Both the position numbers and the translations under genes were made by a program. The notes under the pieces are model-generated. The model was given only the letters and a program-made list of their open reading frames with translations, had not been told where the DNA came from and ran no database searches. Positions 12,001 through 20,306 of a DNA stretch of 49,916 nt are shown here, in pieces. Source of the stretch: an uncultured Clostridia bacterium (GTDB lineage Bacteria; Bacillota; Clostridia; TANB77; CAG-508). Location of the stretch: positions 1 to 49,916 of the forward strand of contig CANQKT010000053.1 in NCBI GenBank assembly GCA_947624525.1. The letters are read 5' to 3'. The first letter of the stretch is position 1; the number at the start of each line of letters is the position of its first letter.

Positions 12001-15000
12001 TCTAAAGAAAAAGTTGATGTAATGGTAGATGGTGGTATAATAACTGGTTATTATACTGATGATTATCCTGAAGATGATGATGTTAAATTTGTTGAAGAGG
12101 TTGAACAAAAACATGATTCTTTAGAAACTATTAAAGTTACTCCAAATAATGGTTATAGAGTTAAATATGTTAAGGTTAAAACTACAACAGATGATGGTGA
12201 TTCATCAGAACAAACTTTATATGATTGTAATGATGCTACTGATGAGGATAGTGGCGAAATAGGCAAAACTGGAGTAGATGAAGAAGATGGAGGAACTGAT
12301 GAAACTAAAGAAAATGAAGAAGCGGGAGGAACTGATGTAACCGAAGGAGATGAAGGCTCTAGAGGAGATGGAGAATCTGGAGGTAAAGGTTCAGAAGACG
12401 AAGGCTCAGATGAAGAAGATAATCTTGATGAAAGTTCTGCTATAACATTACAAACATTTAAATCTGTAACTGCAAATAAGCATATTACTACTGAATTTGA
12501 ACCACTACAAGGAAAGGTTAAAGTACATCATATTATACTTGGAGAAGGAAAAGATGATGAAGAAAGAAAGAAAAACGGAACAGAACAAAATACCACTACA
12601 CTCACAGATTACGTAAACGAACCATATACAACAGGTTCCATAGATATACCTCATTATATGTTGGTAAGTAATTCTTCAAACACAGAAGGTAAGTACACAA
12701 AAGAACAAATAGATGTTTATTACTATTACGATATAGCTGAATACACATATCGTGTAGAATACTATTATGATGGAAAAATAGATAACACTGTAACAGAATA
12801 TCATTCAGCAGAGTATGGTGAGACAATAACACAATTTAATGATAAGGGAAGAGATGGTTATATACTATATCAAAAAGATCCAGTAGATAGTGATGATAAG
12901 GTTAATCTACAAATTACAGATGATCCTAATCATAATGTAATAAAAATTTATTACAGAAGCCAATACAATATAACTACTGAAGTAATACCTCATGATGAAG
13001 AATATTCAGATGGACACAAAGATACTGATGTAAAAGGAGGTTCTATTTCAGGAGATTCAACAGACTCATACGAGAAGGTATTAAAAGGAGATAGCAATAC
13101 TCTAGCAATTACTATAACACCTGCTTCAGAATATAGAGTAGTTAATATTTGGGCTACTTATGGTGAGGATGATAGAGTGCCTATAAGTTATACTGATTTA
13201 ATAAATGATGACGGTGTGGTTACAATTCCAAAAGATTACTTTAAAAATATTGAGTCTAACATACATATTCAAGTTGAATTCAGAAGAAAGACAAAGGTTA
13301 TAGTAAAATACTTAGAAAAAGCTAATGGAGTATACACGAATACACCTGTATTAGATGAATTAACAATAGATGGATATGAAGGCAAAAATTATTCAACTTC
13401 AAGAAAAGATGTAACATTTTATAAACCTGTAGAAGATGACAAAGGAGATAAAGAGCCTACAAATGCTACAGGAGTAATGAAAGCAGATACTATAACAGTA
13501 ATTTATTACTATGAAAGAATTCCTGCCGGAGTTACTGTAAAATATTTAGAGAAAATAGTTAATGAACAGGGCGAAGAAGAAGGAATTGCAATAGATGGAG
13601 TTGATAATCTAACTTTAGATGGATATTTGGGATTAAAATACGATACTGAAAGAAAGCAAATTGATAATTATGTATCTACTACTCCACCACAGATGCCTGA
13701 TGACAAGGAAAACCTTGTATATGTTGATATAGATAAAGATGAATATAGTGGAGTATATACAGATAAACCAGTTGAAATTGTTTATTGGTATGAAAGACAA
13801 TTCTATATTACAACTGAAGTAAAAGCTCATACAGAAAATAGAACTAATAGGGAAACTGGAATAAAAGAGCCTGTATCTGTAGAAGGAGGAGATATTACTG
13901 GTAAGGGTGAAAAACCTTTTGAAACAGTTATATATAATAGAAATGCAAAAAATGAAATTACAATAACTCCAAAAGAAAATTATATAATTAAATCTATTAC
14001 TTTGGTAAGTACAAATAGAGATGATGTAGCAACTGAAACTATTATATATGGTAAAGGTGCTGTAAAGGATGCAGAAATAACATATACAAAAAATTCAGAT
14101 GGAACTGTAACTTTAGGCAAATGTACTAATGTACAAGAAAACAAACATATTATTGTTGAATTTGAGCCTCTTGAAGGTAATGTAGTAGTTCATCATTATA
14201 TTGCCGAAACTGGTGAGGAGTTTTATCTAGAAGCGGTTAGGGTTCCATCAAAGGTCGAAGGACAGGTAGTTGAAGATGAAACTTACACTGATTTGATAGG
14301 CGAGCCATACACTACTTCACCTAGTAAGGAAATAGCAAGTATTTATGAATTAGTAGAGGTTTCAGGTAAACAGAATGGTGAGTTTGAAAATGGTACAATT
14401 GATGTTTATTATTACTATGATTTCAAGGGATATGAATACAGAATTGAATATTACTATGATGGAGAAATTGATGATAGTGAAACTGAAAAGTCTACAGCAA
14501 AATATGGGGATAAGATAATTACTTATGATGATAAAATAAGAACTGGATATAAATTTGATAAGGTAGAGCCTTTGAATTCTGATGGTAAGTTAGAGTTAAC
14601 TATATCAGATAATCCAGAAGATAATGTAATAAGAGTATATTATGTTAGAGATGAATTTGAGTACAGAGTAGAATATTACTATGATGGTATAATTGATCCA
14701 GATAATACTGTATATAAAAAGGCGTTATATAATGATGAGATTACAACGTATGAAGAAAAATCAAAACCGGGTTATACAAAGGTTGGAGATGAAAATAATC
14801 CATTAATAGTAAGTGATGATGTGGATAAAAATGTAATTAAAGTTTATTATAGAAGTCAGTATAATATAACAACTAAGGTTTTGAAGCATACAGAGGAATA
14901 TGTGGATGGTACTGTTAAGGAAAATGTAAAAGGAGGAACTATTTCAGGGGATTCATCAGCTTCATATGAAAAGGTATTGAAGGGTGAAAATAGTAAAAAA

Positions 15001-17553
15001 TCTATAGTGATAAAACCTGAAAAAGATTACGAGATTGTGTTAGTAACAATTTCTGATGGTGCTGGTAGTACAAAGGAAACTCTTGATTATAGCAAATATG
15101 TAAAAGATGGTGTAGTAACAATTCCAGCAGGATATTTTACAAATATGCAATCAGATAAACATATTGAGGTAGAATTTAGAAAGAAATCAAAGGTAATAGT
15201 AAAATACCTAGAAAAAACTGAAGAAGGATATACAGAATTTGGGTTATTACCACAGGATGAATTAGAAGGTTATGAAAGTAAGGAGTATTCTACAGCAAGA
15301 AAGAATATAGAAAATTACAGAGCTGTAGAGGACAAAGAAGGAAATGTGGATCCTAAAAATGCAAAAGGAACAATGAAAGCAGATACAATAGAGGTAATCT
15401 ACTATTACGAAAAAATTCCAGCTGGGGTAATTGTAAAGCATTTAGAAAAAATTACTGATGCCGATGGTAATGTAGAAGGTGTTGAAATAGATGGTGTAGA
15501 GGATGAAATTCTTGAAGGATATCTTGGCAAGGAGTACAAAACTTCAAGAAAGACTATAGATAACTATGTTTCTGCAGAGCCTCCTAAATTAGATGATTCT
15601 GTTAAAAATGTTGTTTATGTAGATAAGGACAAAGATTCATTAGATGGTAAATATACAAAAGATTCAGTGGAAATAGTGTATTGGTATGAAAGACAGTTCC
15701 ATATTACTACAGAAGTAAAGCCTCACCCACGTAGACAGCCACAAGAAGGTGATGAACCTGATACAGTAAAGGGTGGATCTATTTCAGGAGATATTACAGC
15801 TGAAGAGACTTTAGGTACTCCATATGAGGATGTTGTAAGGTCACAAGATAATTCAAAATCAGTTGAAATTGTTCCAGATGATGGATATAGAGTAAAAGAA
15901 TTAGTTATAAATGGCGAAGTGCTTGATATAACTGAGCTAGAGGATGAGGATCATAACATAGTTTTACCAGAGGGATATTTCAAAGATATTCAAGATGATA
16001 TACATATCCAAGTAGAGTTTGAACAGATTCCAGCAACATTGGTTGTTAAGTATGTTGATGCTGATACTAATGAGGATATTATACCTACAGAGCAGACTGA
16101 TGGTTTTGTAAATGATGAGTATAGTACAGAAAGAAAGGATATTGAGAATTATATTTCTGCAGAGCCAGAGCCGGAAAATGCTAAGGGTAAACTTGTTGAG
16201 GATGGTGTTACGGTTACATATTATTATACAAGACAGTTTAGGATTACTACTGATGTTATAGAGCATTATGAGTTAGAAAATAAGGGTGTTATTGATGTGA
16301 AGGTAGATAAAGTTGGAAAAAATACATCAAATGGTACATCAAATGAAGTATCAAATGAGGCATCAGGAAATAATTCAGCAGATAATATAGGAAGTGATAA
16401 CTTAAATAAAGAAACAAATAGTGAAACAAATAGTGAATCAAATAGTGCAACCGAAGGAAGAATTCTTGTAAAAGGAGGAACCATTTCTGGAGAGGATGAA
16501 CAACCTTATGAGTTTGTAAATAGGGGTAAGGATAATAAAAAAGCAATAGAAATAGTTCCAAATGAAGGTTATAAAATAAAATCAATTAGAATAAGGCAAC
16601 CGGGAGTTGAAATTGAGAACGTGGATTTAGAGGACAACAAATCAGTAACATTAACAGCAGGATACTTTACTAATATGCAATCTGACAAGCACATAGAAGT
16701 AGAATTTGAGAAAATTCCTGCAAAGTTAACAGTAGAATATTTAGACAAAGATACACAAGAAAAAGTATCAAAATCAGAAATAGTTAATGGATATGTAAAT
16801 GACGAATATAAAACTCATGAAAAAGAGTTGAAATATTATGAGTTAATGAAAGATGAATATCCAGACAATGCAGAAGGAAAACTTGAAGAAGATACTCATG
16901 TAACATATTGGTATAGAAAACTATTATTCAACATGAGGCTAACAAAAGAACTTGCAAGTGTTCAAGTAAATGGAAATGAAGTTCTAGAAGCAGACAAAAA
17001 ATTAGTAAAAGTTGATATTACTAATACTGCAATAGATACAACAAATATTCTAGTAAAATACAAAATAACAGTAACAAACACAGAGGAAGTAGCTGGAGCA
17101 GCAAAGGTATTAGAACAAATTCCAGTAGGATTTAAACCTTCAAGCCAAATGAAGACAATAAAAGCAGGTGTATCATCAGAAGAACAAATGGATAATACAA
17201 ATGAAGCACAAGTTGACACATGGCTAGAAGTAGATAGCAACTTGGAACTAACAACAAGAGAGCTACAACCGGGGGAAACTGCTGAATATGAGGTAATACT
17301 TGAATGGGATACAAGCAAGAAGATAATTGGAAACTTAGAAAACATTGCAAAAATTACTCAAACACAAAATATCCCACAATTTGCTGAAACAACACAAGAT
17401 GACAACAATGATTCTTGTACAGTCCTAATATCAATAAGAACTGGTCAAAACAGAAATGTAAAAACTATAATTTCAATTTCATGTTTTGCATTAGCAGGAA
17501 TTTGTGCAGTGGTTTATGTTGGAACAGAAATGCATTATAGAAGAAAACATTAG
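3094..17553 (+). CDS. Giant multidomain surface adhesin (SpaA/Cna-B-like, beta-propeller and MucBP-like repeats; C-terminal TM)
   Basis: 4819-aa uninterrupted ORF; N-terminal TM; repeated 'L.K.......GA.F.......G...EVKAPEGY.L' SpaA-like units, 'WSKIIGGEGEDE...GG' propeller repeats, many 'VKYLEK....' MucBP-like units, C-terminal TIISISCFALAGICAVVYVG TM followed by RRKH. Confidence 0.93.
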   Translation: MKGKKVIITAGIIVVILMLLFSLFTSLVKNVDNSVSQLSPEQRRSASYHVLEDKDAIVEDTDDNLTFSAFFTRNDESGTDKAQQVDGTCNKINSKDTLFLHLNLKDSGTLKNGKITITGNNFDYSMFMVKNDVLKESYLSDDVTEILLEDIKPGTDEIIFGDVISDIADNINNYSRQSTITLTGDYAKDGEEETVSIKKECNITVDWYGDIKAELKASKHTYYYDNRTSNKITFGFYVNETIKELLLGDVIATAEIPKLNGQDPVTAECTDSTIVDEYNSETRILTMKRSSTLDDEGNITKTLSRQNYFTVTVTYPDEAFENFDTYTQLQVKVNGKYTGYNNPNDEFVKKDESSDEDKEDTESSGDAQDTNKINLVESNLAEGVIILEFTETPEAEAPAIYSNKFSVSILNKIYVSRPSYRYIMSKQDILNLYDNNVENIENFKYTVRWQAYSGNADEIDSYIMTETKSSNETDPYGDKFDSAVIDEYTSNTGIYFFNATTALGEDGKILVYDDDSNQLLYTFTKDNWDSYNENTVFGYDTPVKHIRIETSKPLENEYLYVYHTKEIDTEKLIQKYSFEDMKAVSKLNTYLTGVANLANENKKTTNTYDDVYLVSETSQAKISVEQEKIQTQDTTNQEIYIETIHSQQGDSYWKNGQFIVELPDNIVKLDINKVTIDKQGVEVVAYEAYKKDGRYLIKIMTKNNEPTTYKITIDCDITPDSRIATKDEIITLYAYNENCNEYYSHVPDKYDVDNDIINDEEVGTANCKMRLIAPTSLITLETISDYDAEQNGEITIAPNVADVDKDERQAKINISLTNSYPFPVTGIKILGRIPFKDNKYIVNNKVDMKSEFDTIMVDGGIKATDNEILSKMKVYYTANPNPTQELTNQDNGWQELGEDDDFSKVKCYLIDLQDYTITNNKKVDLNYDVSLPEGIAYNQVSYSNHAVYFDFVTDGGKIPLYAEPAKVGVKIVDKFDLKLIKHKINSDLKIPGVTYSLNYQEEDTEGELQDKTRIITTRQDGSVTVEDLHADVDYTLKEIQVPDTCELSTEEFTFKIDKDGKLTYKGNNGTAVFDGSDVLTIELSDEIKANLQITKTKIGSSEQKINNVRFALIDDEGNKKTDSTKNGTLTFTGLSLNKKYTLTETSVPGGIALNTGKYEFKLIRETESGNIVIHNEGESSLISGNATITEEKDVLTPTMSVSVQDELRYSLDLTKVDDSGNLVQGVQFVLKGEGQKEEGSKYTTTKSGKINITGLHVGAEYTLEEVKALGYYLDNKEEHKITFKVTRNGKLEISKMEEEGIQFDGAVSISEVGLEANISLKLKNDKIPTYNLNIIKKNDNGDTLAGAQFKLRSEDTGIEQYITIDDEGNGTFKDLYEYIPDKYITGKYVLTETYAPEGYKLNPAEVKFFAQRNKDTGKLELTLEKDGGIASVVVEDENGESEEDGESKVDLENKTENEDEQETEAEGKTETNTESNTDPKDEKEDSNSENELKDVETLKISIVNEPIFNLIKLGDEDKPLPGATFTITKINEDDTETPAQTVDGTVLGEIKTDANGKISANLPEGFYKAVETEAPEGYLLPDDENERTYYFGIDMSKPAETSGQLDTVEWARSVSSDYVTKFKSAVKTSDGGVIAVGSTDSSTYIPGVGAKEGYGNTDGLIVKYNSDGSIEWSKIIGGEGEDELLTISADSQGQYYAIGGYVNSSSLNYDGKEIEVTDYGRTDGFVMKISDDGTDQWSKTIGGKHDDRINAVTINDNGDVAVTGSFKESITFDNGTSSKENTLTGTLGTKDFDDGFICVFSDNGNYSWSKSFTSTSDAWGNAITSVADGFVVGVNFAGTLTIQDHTPTIASKGKSDSVVIKYDSSGTYKWVTQVGSSENDEIYNIIEYSNLEGDNLESEDSTDNGSEGSDKKIVVVGAYGATLNIVDSQSSTTSNALTTKGVYDGMIIKLQEDGKYEKAISVGGTGDDVISSIIQTQDGGLLFGGWQYSSNMKFNGGTEDIFKSNYSGVNDGFVIKLSPDDEMQWSDAIKGTSYDIVNSVVQAEDGSYYAIGQFQSKSLTSMGKSDVLSNSTSYDPDAFIIKYAETVTDPAIPQAKEIVVKNDIKQYNITTEIGENAEGRRSGGSITGSYNGEYPESNNKMFVEKVKYGKDNQVQIDITPMTDYSIAKITINEKEVILEKNDDGSVTIEAGYFEDVKEDIHIVVVFANNSHTLTIEKVGNENEPVEGAEFEIVSNNETPSMEEIKSNGLSYTYADIDNKVEFTDNLNDNGEIYATPDKEKEVQKAVGDIKNNNKQTQGKVHTFENKNDGVYTSDNSKISSSTAYAYFEIDLQDKPEKEVFQVSLMAKVESERNCDWGYATINESQEDVEDSVTEGRFVHISGETEDVKTEKEYISKPLTGGKKYYLHIGYKKDSSNNGSGTDSFTVRDIKVYESNANTYYFEKNKENEENNKYIPNNLKVQNTIASTYIPINLEDEGKYAIVINAINKSSSNEYLYAHITTDTNRTTYDSTNGKIMSIQGSSSSTAKDYELLIDGGQQYYLHLGYNNVNVTETEETVAINSITVCKTKELSFDFTKETKDDNTSYVSNNNGRDNTYAYSYIPLNLTNYYGDYELTVNASIAGTSNDYGFVTVKTDTTQPTYSATANTVLCITGNSSNQQGKLILAGGIQYYIHLGYYNSSTTTNNADTFTINKIEVQPVVKRYTATTNADGIAAVEVQDLGKYIVKETHAPEHYILSEEEHPIELHKGDHGATIKITNTRNPLVIVHHYLKDENGNKTKQSVADDEIKEGKPGESYKTEPKKGLEGLNLERVEGEYVLPNDYMGTYPDKGTIEVTYYYEANPIKLTIHHYVDGTEERVMYNGKEVADEVKYTKSKVTFDKDGYTVSASDTYDLDNNDNYENLIETDYDFTSVTTENEDENGISNGPNQADISEVYSYSTDSEITYYYKLKNHIITTEVIEHPEKRTDELSKEKVDVMVDGGIITGYYTDDYPEDDDVKFVEEVEQKHDSLETIKVTPNNGYRVKYVKVKTTTDDGDSSEQTLYDCNDATDEDSGEIGKTGVDEEDGGTDETKENEEAGGTDVTEGDEGSRGDGESGGKGSEDEGSDEEDNLDESSAITLQTFKSVTANKHITTEFEPLQGKVKVHHIILGEGKDDEERKKNGTEQNTTTLTDYVNEPYTTGSIDIPHYMLVSNSSNTEGKYTKEQIDVYYYYDIAEYTYRVEYYYDGKIDNTVTEYHSAEYGETITQFNDKGRDGYILYQKDPVDSDDKVNLQITDDPNHNVIKIYYRSQYNITTEVIPHDEEYSDGHKDTDVKGGSISGDSTDSYEKVLKGDSNTLAITITPASEYRVVNIWATYGEDDRVPISYTDLINDDGVVTIPKDYFKNIESNIHIQVEFRRKTKVIVKYLEKANGVYTNTPVLDELTIDGYEGKNYSTSRKDVTFYKPVEDDKGDKEPTNATGVMKADTITVIYYYERIPAGVTVKYLEKIVNEQGEEEGIAIDGVDNLTLDGYLGLKYDTERKQIDNYVSTTPPQMPDDKENLVYVDIDKDEYSGVYTDKPVEIVYWYERQFYITTEVKAHTENRTNRETGIKEPVSVEGGDITGKGEKPFETVIYNRNAKNEITITPKENYIIKSITLVSTNRDDVATETIIYGKGAVKDAEITYTKNSDGTVTLGKCTNVQENKHIIVEFEPLEGNVVVHHYIAETGEEFYLEAVRVPSKVEGQVVEDETYTDLIGEPYTTSPSKEIASIYELVEVSGKQNGEFENGTIDVYYYYDFKGYEYRIEYYYDGEIDDSETEKSTAKYGDKIITYDDKIRTGYKFDKVEPLNSDGKLELTISDNPEDNVIRVYYVRDEFEYRVEYYYDGIIDPDNTVYKKALYNDEITTYEEKSKPGYTKVGDENNPLIVSDDVDKNVIKVYYRSQYNITTKVLKHTEEYVDGTVKENVKGGTISGDSSASYEKVLKGENSKKSIVIKPEKDYEIVLVTISDGAGSTKETLDYSKYVKDGVVTIPAGYFTNMQSDKHIEVEFRKKSKVIVKYLEKTEEGYTEFGLLPQDELEGYESKEYSTARKNIENYRAVEDKEGNVDPKNAKGTMKADTIEVIYYYEKIPAGVIVKHLEKITDADGNVEGVEIDGVEDEILEGYLGKEYKTSRKTIDNYVSAEPPKLDDSVKNVVYVDKDKDSLDGKYTKDSVEIVYWYERQFHITTEVKPHPRRQPQEGDEPDTVKGGSISGDITAEETLGTPYEDVVRSQDNSKSVEIVPDDGYRVKELVINGEVLDITELEDEDHNIVLPEGYFKDIQDDIHIQVEFEQIPATLVVKYVDADTNEDIIPTEQTDGFVNDEYSTERKDIENYISAEPEPENAKGKLVEDGVTVTYYYTRQFRITTDVIEHYELENKGVIDVKVDKVGKNTSNGTSNEVSNEASGNNSADNIGSDNLNKETNSETNSESNSATEGRILVKGGTISGEDEQPYEFVNRGKDNKKAIEIVPNEGYKIKSIRIRQPGVEIENVDLEDNKSVTLTAGYFTNMQSDKHIEVEFEKIPAKLTVEYLDKDTQEKVSKSEIVNGYVNDEYKTHEKELKYYELMKDEYPDNAEGKLEEDTHVTYWYRKLLFNMRLTKELASVQVNGNEVLEADKKLVKVDITNTAIDTTNILVKYKITVTNTEEVAGAAKVLEQIPVGFKPSSQMKTIKAGVSSEEQMDNTNEAQVDTWLEVDSNLELTTRELQPGETAEYEVILEWDTSKKIIGNLENIAKITQTQNIPQFAETTQDDNNDSCTVLISIRTGQNRNVKTIISISCFALAGICAVVYVGTEMHYRRKH

Positions 17554-17580
17554 TACACAACCGTGGATAGGTAATTTTAC

Positions 17581-17625
17581 AATTCAGGTGCTTAAATTAT
17601 GGAAAATTTAAGCACCTGAATTTTT
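17581..17625 (+). terminator. Rho-independent terminator
   Basis: Perfect 18-bp stem aattcaggtgcttaaatt/aatttaagcacctgaatt, loop atggaa, followed by ttt. Confidence 0.9.
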
Positions 17626-17736
17626 ACAATGAGTTACTAGAAATTATTAAATTCATGTCAATCACATTGATTTATTCAAATATGTGGTATAAAATACCAA
17701 TAGTGAATATAATTTATAGGAGGGAATCGTATAAGT

Positions 17737-20181
17737 ATGAAGTTAATAGATATAGTAAAAGCATGTAATGGTAAAGTGATTTTTGGTGATGAGGACATTG
17801 TTTGTGAAGATTTTTCAAAGGATACGAGAACAATAAAGGAAAATGATGTTTATGTTGGGATAAAGGGTGAAAATTTTGATGGTAATATTTTGTATGAGCA
17901 CGCTTTAGAGAAGGGTGCAAAGGTCTGTGTGTTACAGGGAGTGAGTGTAAGTGATGATGTAAAAATTAAGTACAGTGATAGGGCTGTGGTTATTGTTGAA
18001 GATACTATAAAAGCCTTGCAACAGATTGCAGAATATAAAAGAACTTTATATGATATTCCAGTTGTTGCAATTACTGGAAGTGTTGGAAAAACTAGTACAA
18101 AAGACATTATAGCAAGTGTTGTTGGAACACAGTTTAAGGTTTTAAAAACTGAGGGAAATTTGAATAATCATATAGGTGTGCCTTTAACTATTTTGGGGTT
18201 GAAGGATCATAATGCTTTGGTTGTTGAAATGGGTATGAACAATTTAGGAGAGATTAGTGTTCTTTCAAAAATTGCAAAGCCAGATATTGCGGTAATAACA
18301 AATGTTGGGACTTCACATATTGGTAATTTAGGATCAAGGCAGAACATATTGAAGGCTAAATTAGAGATTTTGGATGGACTTAAGGAAGATGGAATTTTAA
18401 TAATTAATAATGATAATGATTTGTTAAATGCTTGGGCAAAGGAATATACAGGTAGTGTGAGGATATTTACATATGGAATTGAAAATGAAAGTGATGTTAT
18501 GGCAAAAGATATAGTTTTAAATGAGGATTCAAGTGTGTTTGAGGTCAGTGGAAAAGAAATAACTGTTCCAATAGGTGGAAAGCATTTTGTGTATAATGCA
18601 CTTTCTGCAGTCTTAGTAGGCTTGAAACTTGGAATTTCAATGGAAAAAATCAAACAGGGCATACAAAAGTTTGAGCTAAGTAAGAATAGAATGCAACTTA
18701 TAAATCTACGTGATGATATTATTATTATTAATGATTGTTATAATGCTAATTATGATTCGATGAAAGCATCAATAGAATATCTTGCAAAAACAAAGGGAAA
18801 AAGGAAGATTGCTATATTAGGTGATATGTTGGAATTAGGTGAATTTTCTGAAGAGTTGCATAAGAAGGTAGGAGAAGTTGTTTCAGAAAATAATATAGAT
18901 ATACTGATAACTGTGGGAGAAATGGGTAGAGTTATTTCAAATACAGCGCATGCTAATGGAACTAAGGTATACCAATGCAAGGATAATGAAGAAGCTGTAA
19001 GTATAACGAAAAATCTTTTGCAGGAGAGCGATATTGTTCTAGTTAAGGCATCTAATGGAATGAGATTTATACATATTGTGGATGGATTAAGTAAGATTAA
19101 ATTAGCTGTTATTTTTGGAGGAATGTCAACAGAACATGACGTTTCTATTGTTTCAGGTAGTTCAGTAATAAAAAAATTAGACAAGGAGAAATATGATATT
19201 GTTCCAATCTACATAAACAAGAATGGAGAATGGTTTTTATATACTAAAAATATAGAGGAGATAGATATTTTAGGAATAGGCGAGGAACCTACTGAGTTGA
19301 AAAAAGTAGAAAATCAAGTCGAATTACTAAAAAGTGTTGATGTTGCTTTTCCAGTTTTACATGGATTATATGGGGAGGATGGTACAATACAGGGAATGCT
19401 AGAATTATTGAAAGTACCCTATGTTGGGTGTAAAGTCCTTGGTTCAGCTTTATGTATGGATAAAGTGTATACAAAAGTAATTTTAGATAGAGCTGGAATA
19501 AATCAGGCTAAATATGTGTATATAAGGAAATGTGAAAATAACAACATATCTCCAATGAAAAAGAATTCCAACGATAATATTATATATACATATATTGATG
19601 ATCAATTCAACGAAAAACAGCTTTCATTAGATGAAATATGTAATATAGCAATACAAAAATGTGGATTACCAGTATTTGTAAAACCTTCAAATTCCGGTTC
19701 ATCTGTGGGGATAAATAAAGCAAAGAACCTAGAAGAATTGAAAGACGCAATTATATATGCGGGTAAGTTCGATACCAAAATACTCGTAGAGGAAAACATA
19801 GATGGACGTGAACTAGAGTGTGCAGTTATTGGTAATGAAAAAGTAGATGCATCTTGCGTAGGAGAAATTCTCCCAGCAGAGGATTTTTATAGCTTTGATG
19901 CAAAATATAATAATTCAGAATCAAGAGTGGTAATACCTGCAGATATTGACGAGCAAGTTTCAGAAGAAATAAGAAAAATTGCATGTAAAGCTTTTAAAGC
20001 AGTAGATGGAAAAGGATTATCAAGGGTGGATTTTTTCTTAGAAAAAGAGACGAACAAGATATATTTAAATGAAATAAATACTATGCCCGGATTTACAACG
20101 ATAAGTATGTATCCTCAACTTTGGGAAAAGTGTGGAAAAAGCTATGATGAGCTGCTTGATGAGCTGGTACGCATAATTTAA
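17737..20181 (+). CDS. murF-ddl: MurF-Ddl fusion: UDP-N-acetylmuramoyl-tripeptide--D-Ala-D-Ala ligase fused to D-alanine--D-alanine ligase
   Basis: 814 aa; Mur ligase P-loop AITGSVGKTSTKD and TEGNLNNHIGVPLT; C-terminal LAVIFGGMSTEHDVSIVSG, ATP-grasp KPSNSGSSVGI and YLNEINTMPGFT. Confidence 0.95.
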   Translation: MKLIDIVKACNGKVIFGDEDIVCEDFSKDTRTIKENDVYVGIKGENFDGNILYEHALEKGAKVCVLQGVSVSDDVKIKYSDRAVVIVEDTIKALQQIAEYKRTLYDIPVVAITGSVGKTSTKDIIASVVGTQFKVLKTEGNLNNHIGVPLTILGLKDHNALVVEMGMNNLGEISVLSKIAKPDIAVITNVGTSHIGNLGSRQNILKAKLEILDGLKEDGILIINNDNDLLNAWAKEYTGSVRIFTYGIENESDVMAKDIVLNEDSSVFEVSGKEITVPIGGKHFVYNALSAVLVGLKLGISMEKIKQGIQKFELSKNRMQLINLRDDIIIINDCYNANYDSMKASIEYLAKTKGKRKIAILGDMLELGEFSEELHKKVGEVVSENNIDILITVGEMGRVISNTAHANGTKVYQCKDNEEAVSITKNLLQESDIVLVKASNGMRFIHIVDGLSKIKLAVIFGGMSTEHDVSIVSGSSVIKKLDKEKYDIVPIYINKNGEWFLYTKNIEEIDILGIGEEPTELKKVENQVELLKSVDVAFPVLHGLYGEDGTIQGMLELLKVPYVGCKVLGSALCMDKVYTKVILDRAGINQAKYVYIRKCENNNISPMKKNSNDNIIYTYIDDQFNEKQLSLDEICNIAIQKCGLPVFVKPSNSGSSVGINKAKNLEELKDAIIYAGKFDTKILVEENIDGRELECAVIGNEKVDASCVGEILPAEDFYSFDAKYNNSESRVVIPADIDEQVSEEIRKIACKAFKAVDGKGLSRVDFFLEKETNKIYLNEINTMPGFTTISMYPQLWEKCGKSYDELLDELVRII

Positions 20182-20306
20182 GAGAAGTTTAAGGAACGTT
20201 CCCCAATTTCCCAATAATTAATTTGAAAAAAGATAAAAAAGGGGCTTACAAAACTAGAAAAGTATGTTATAATAATCAAAAATCAAAAAACATAGGGGGA
20301 CGTTCA

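Noticed and set aside
16410-16452. 12-bp tandem repeats (gaaacaaatagt)
   Set aside because: Short in-frame ETNS linker repeat inside the adhesin; ordinary low-complexity linker.
3801-17350. Numerous 60-170-aa minus-strand ORFs inside the giant adhesin gene
   Set aside because: Antisense to a clearly coding frame; low-complexity hydrophobic or Ser-rich translations, no RBS or family motifs.
20223-20306. N-terminal 28-aa extension of the J-domain protein
   Set aside because: TTG start without good RBS; the J domain begins at ATG 20307 with an upstream aggggga.
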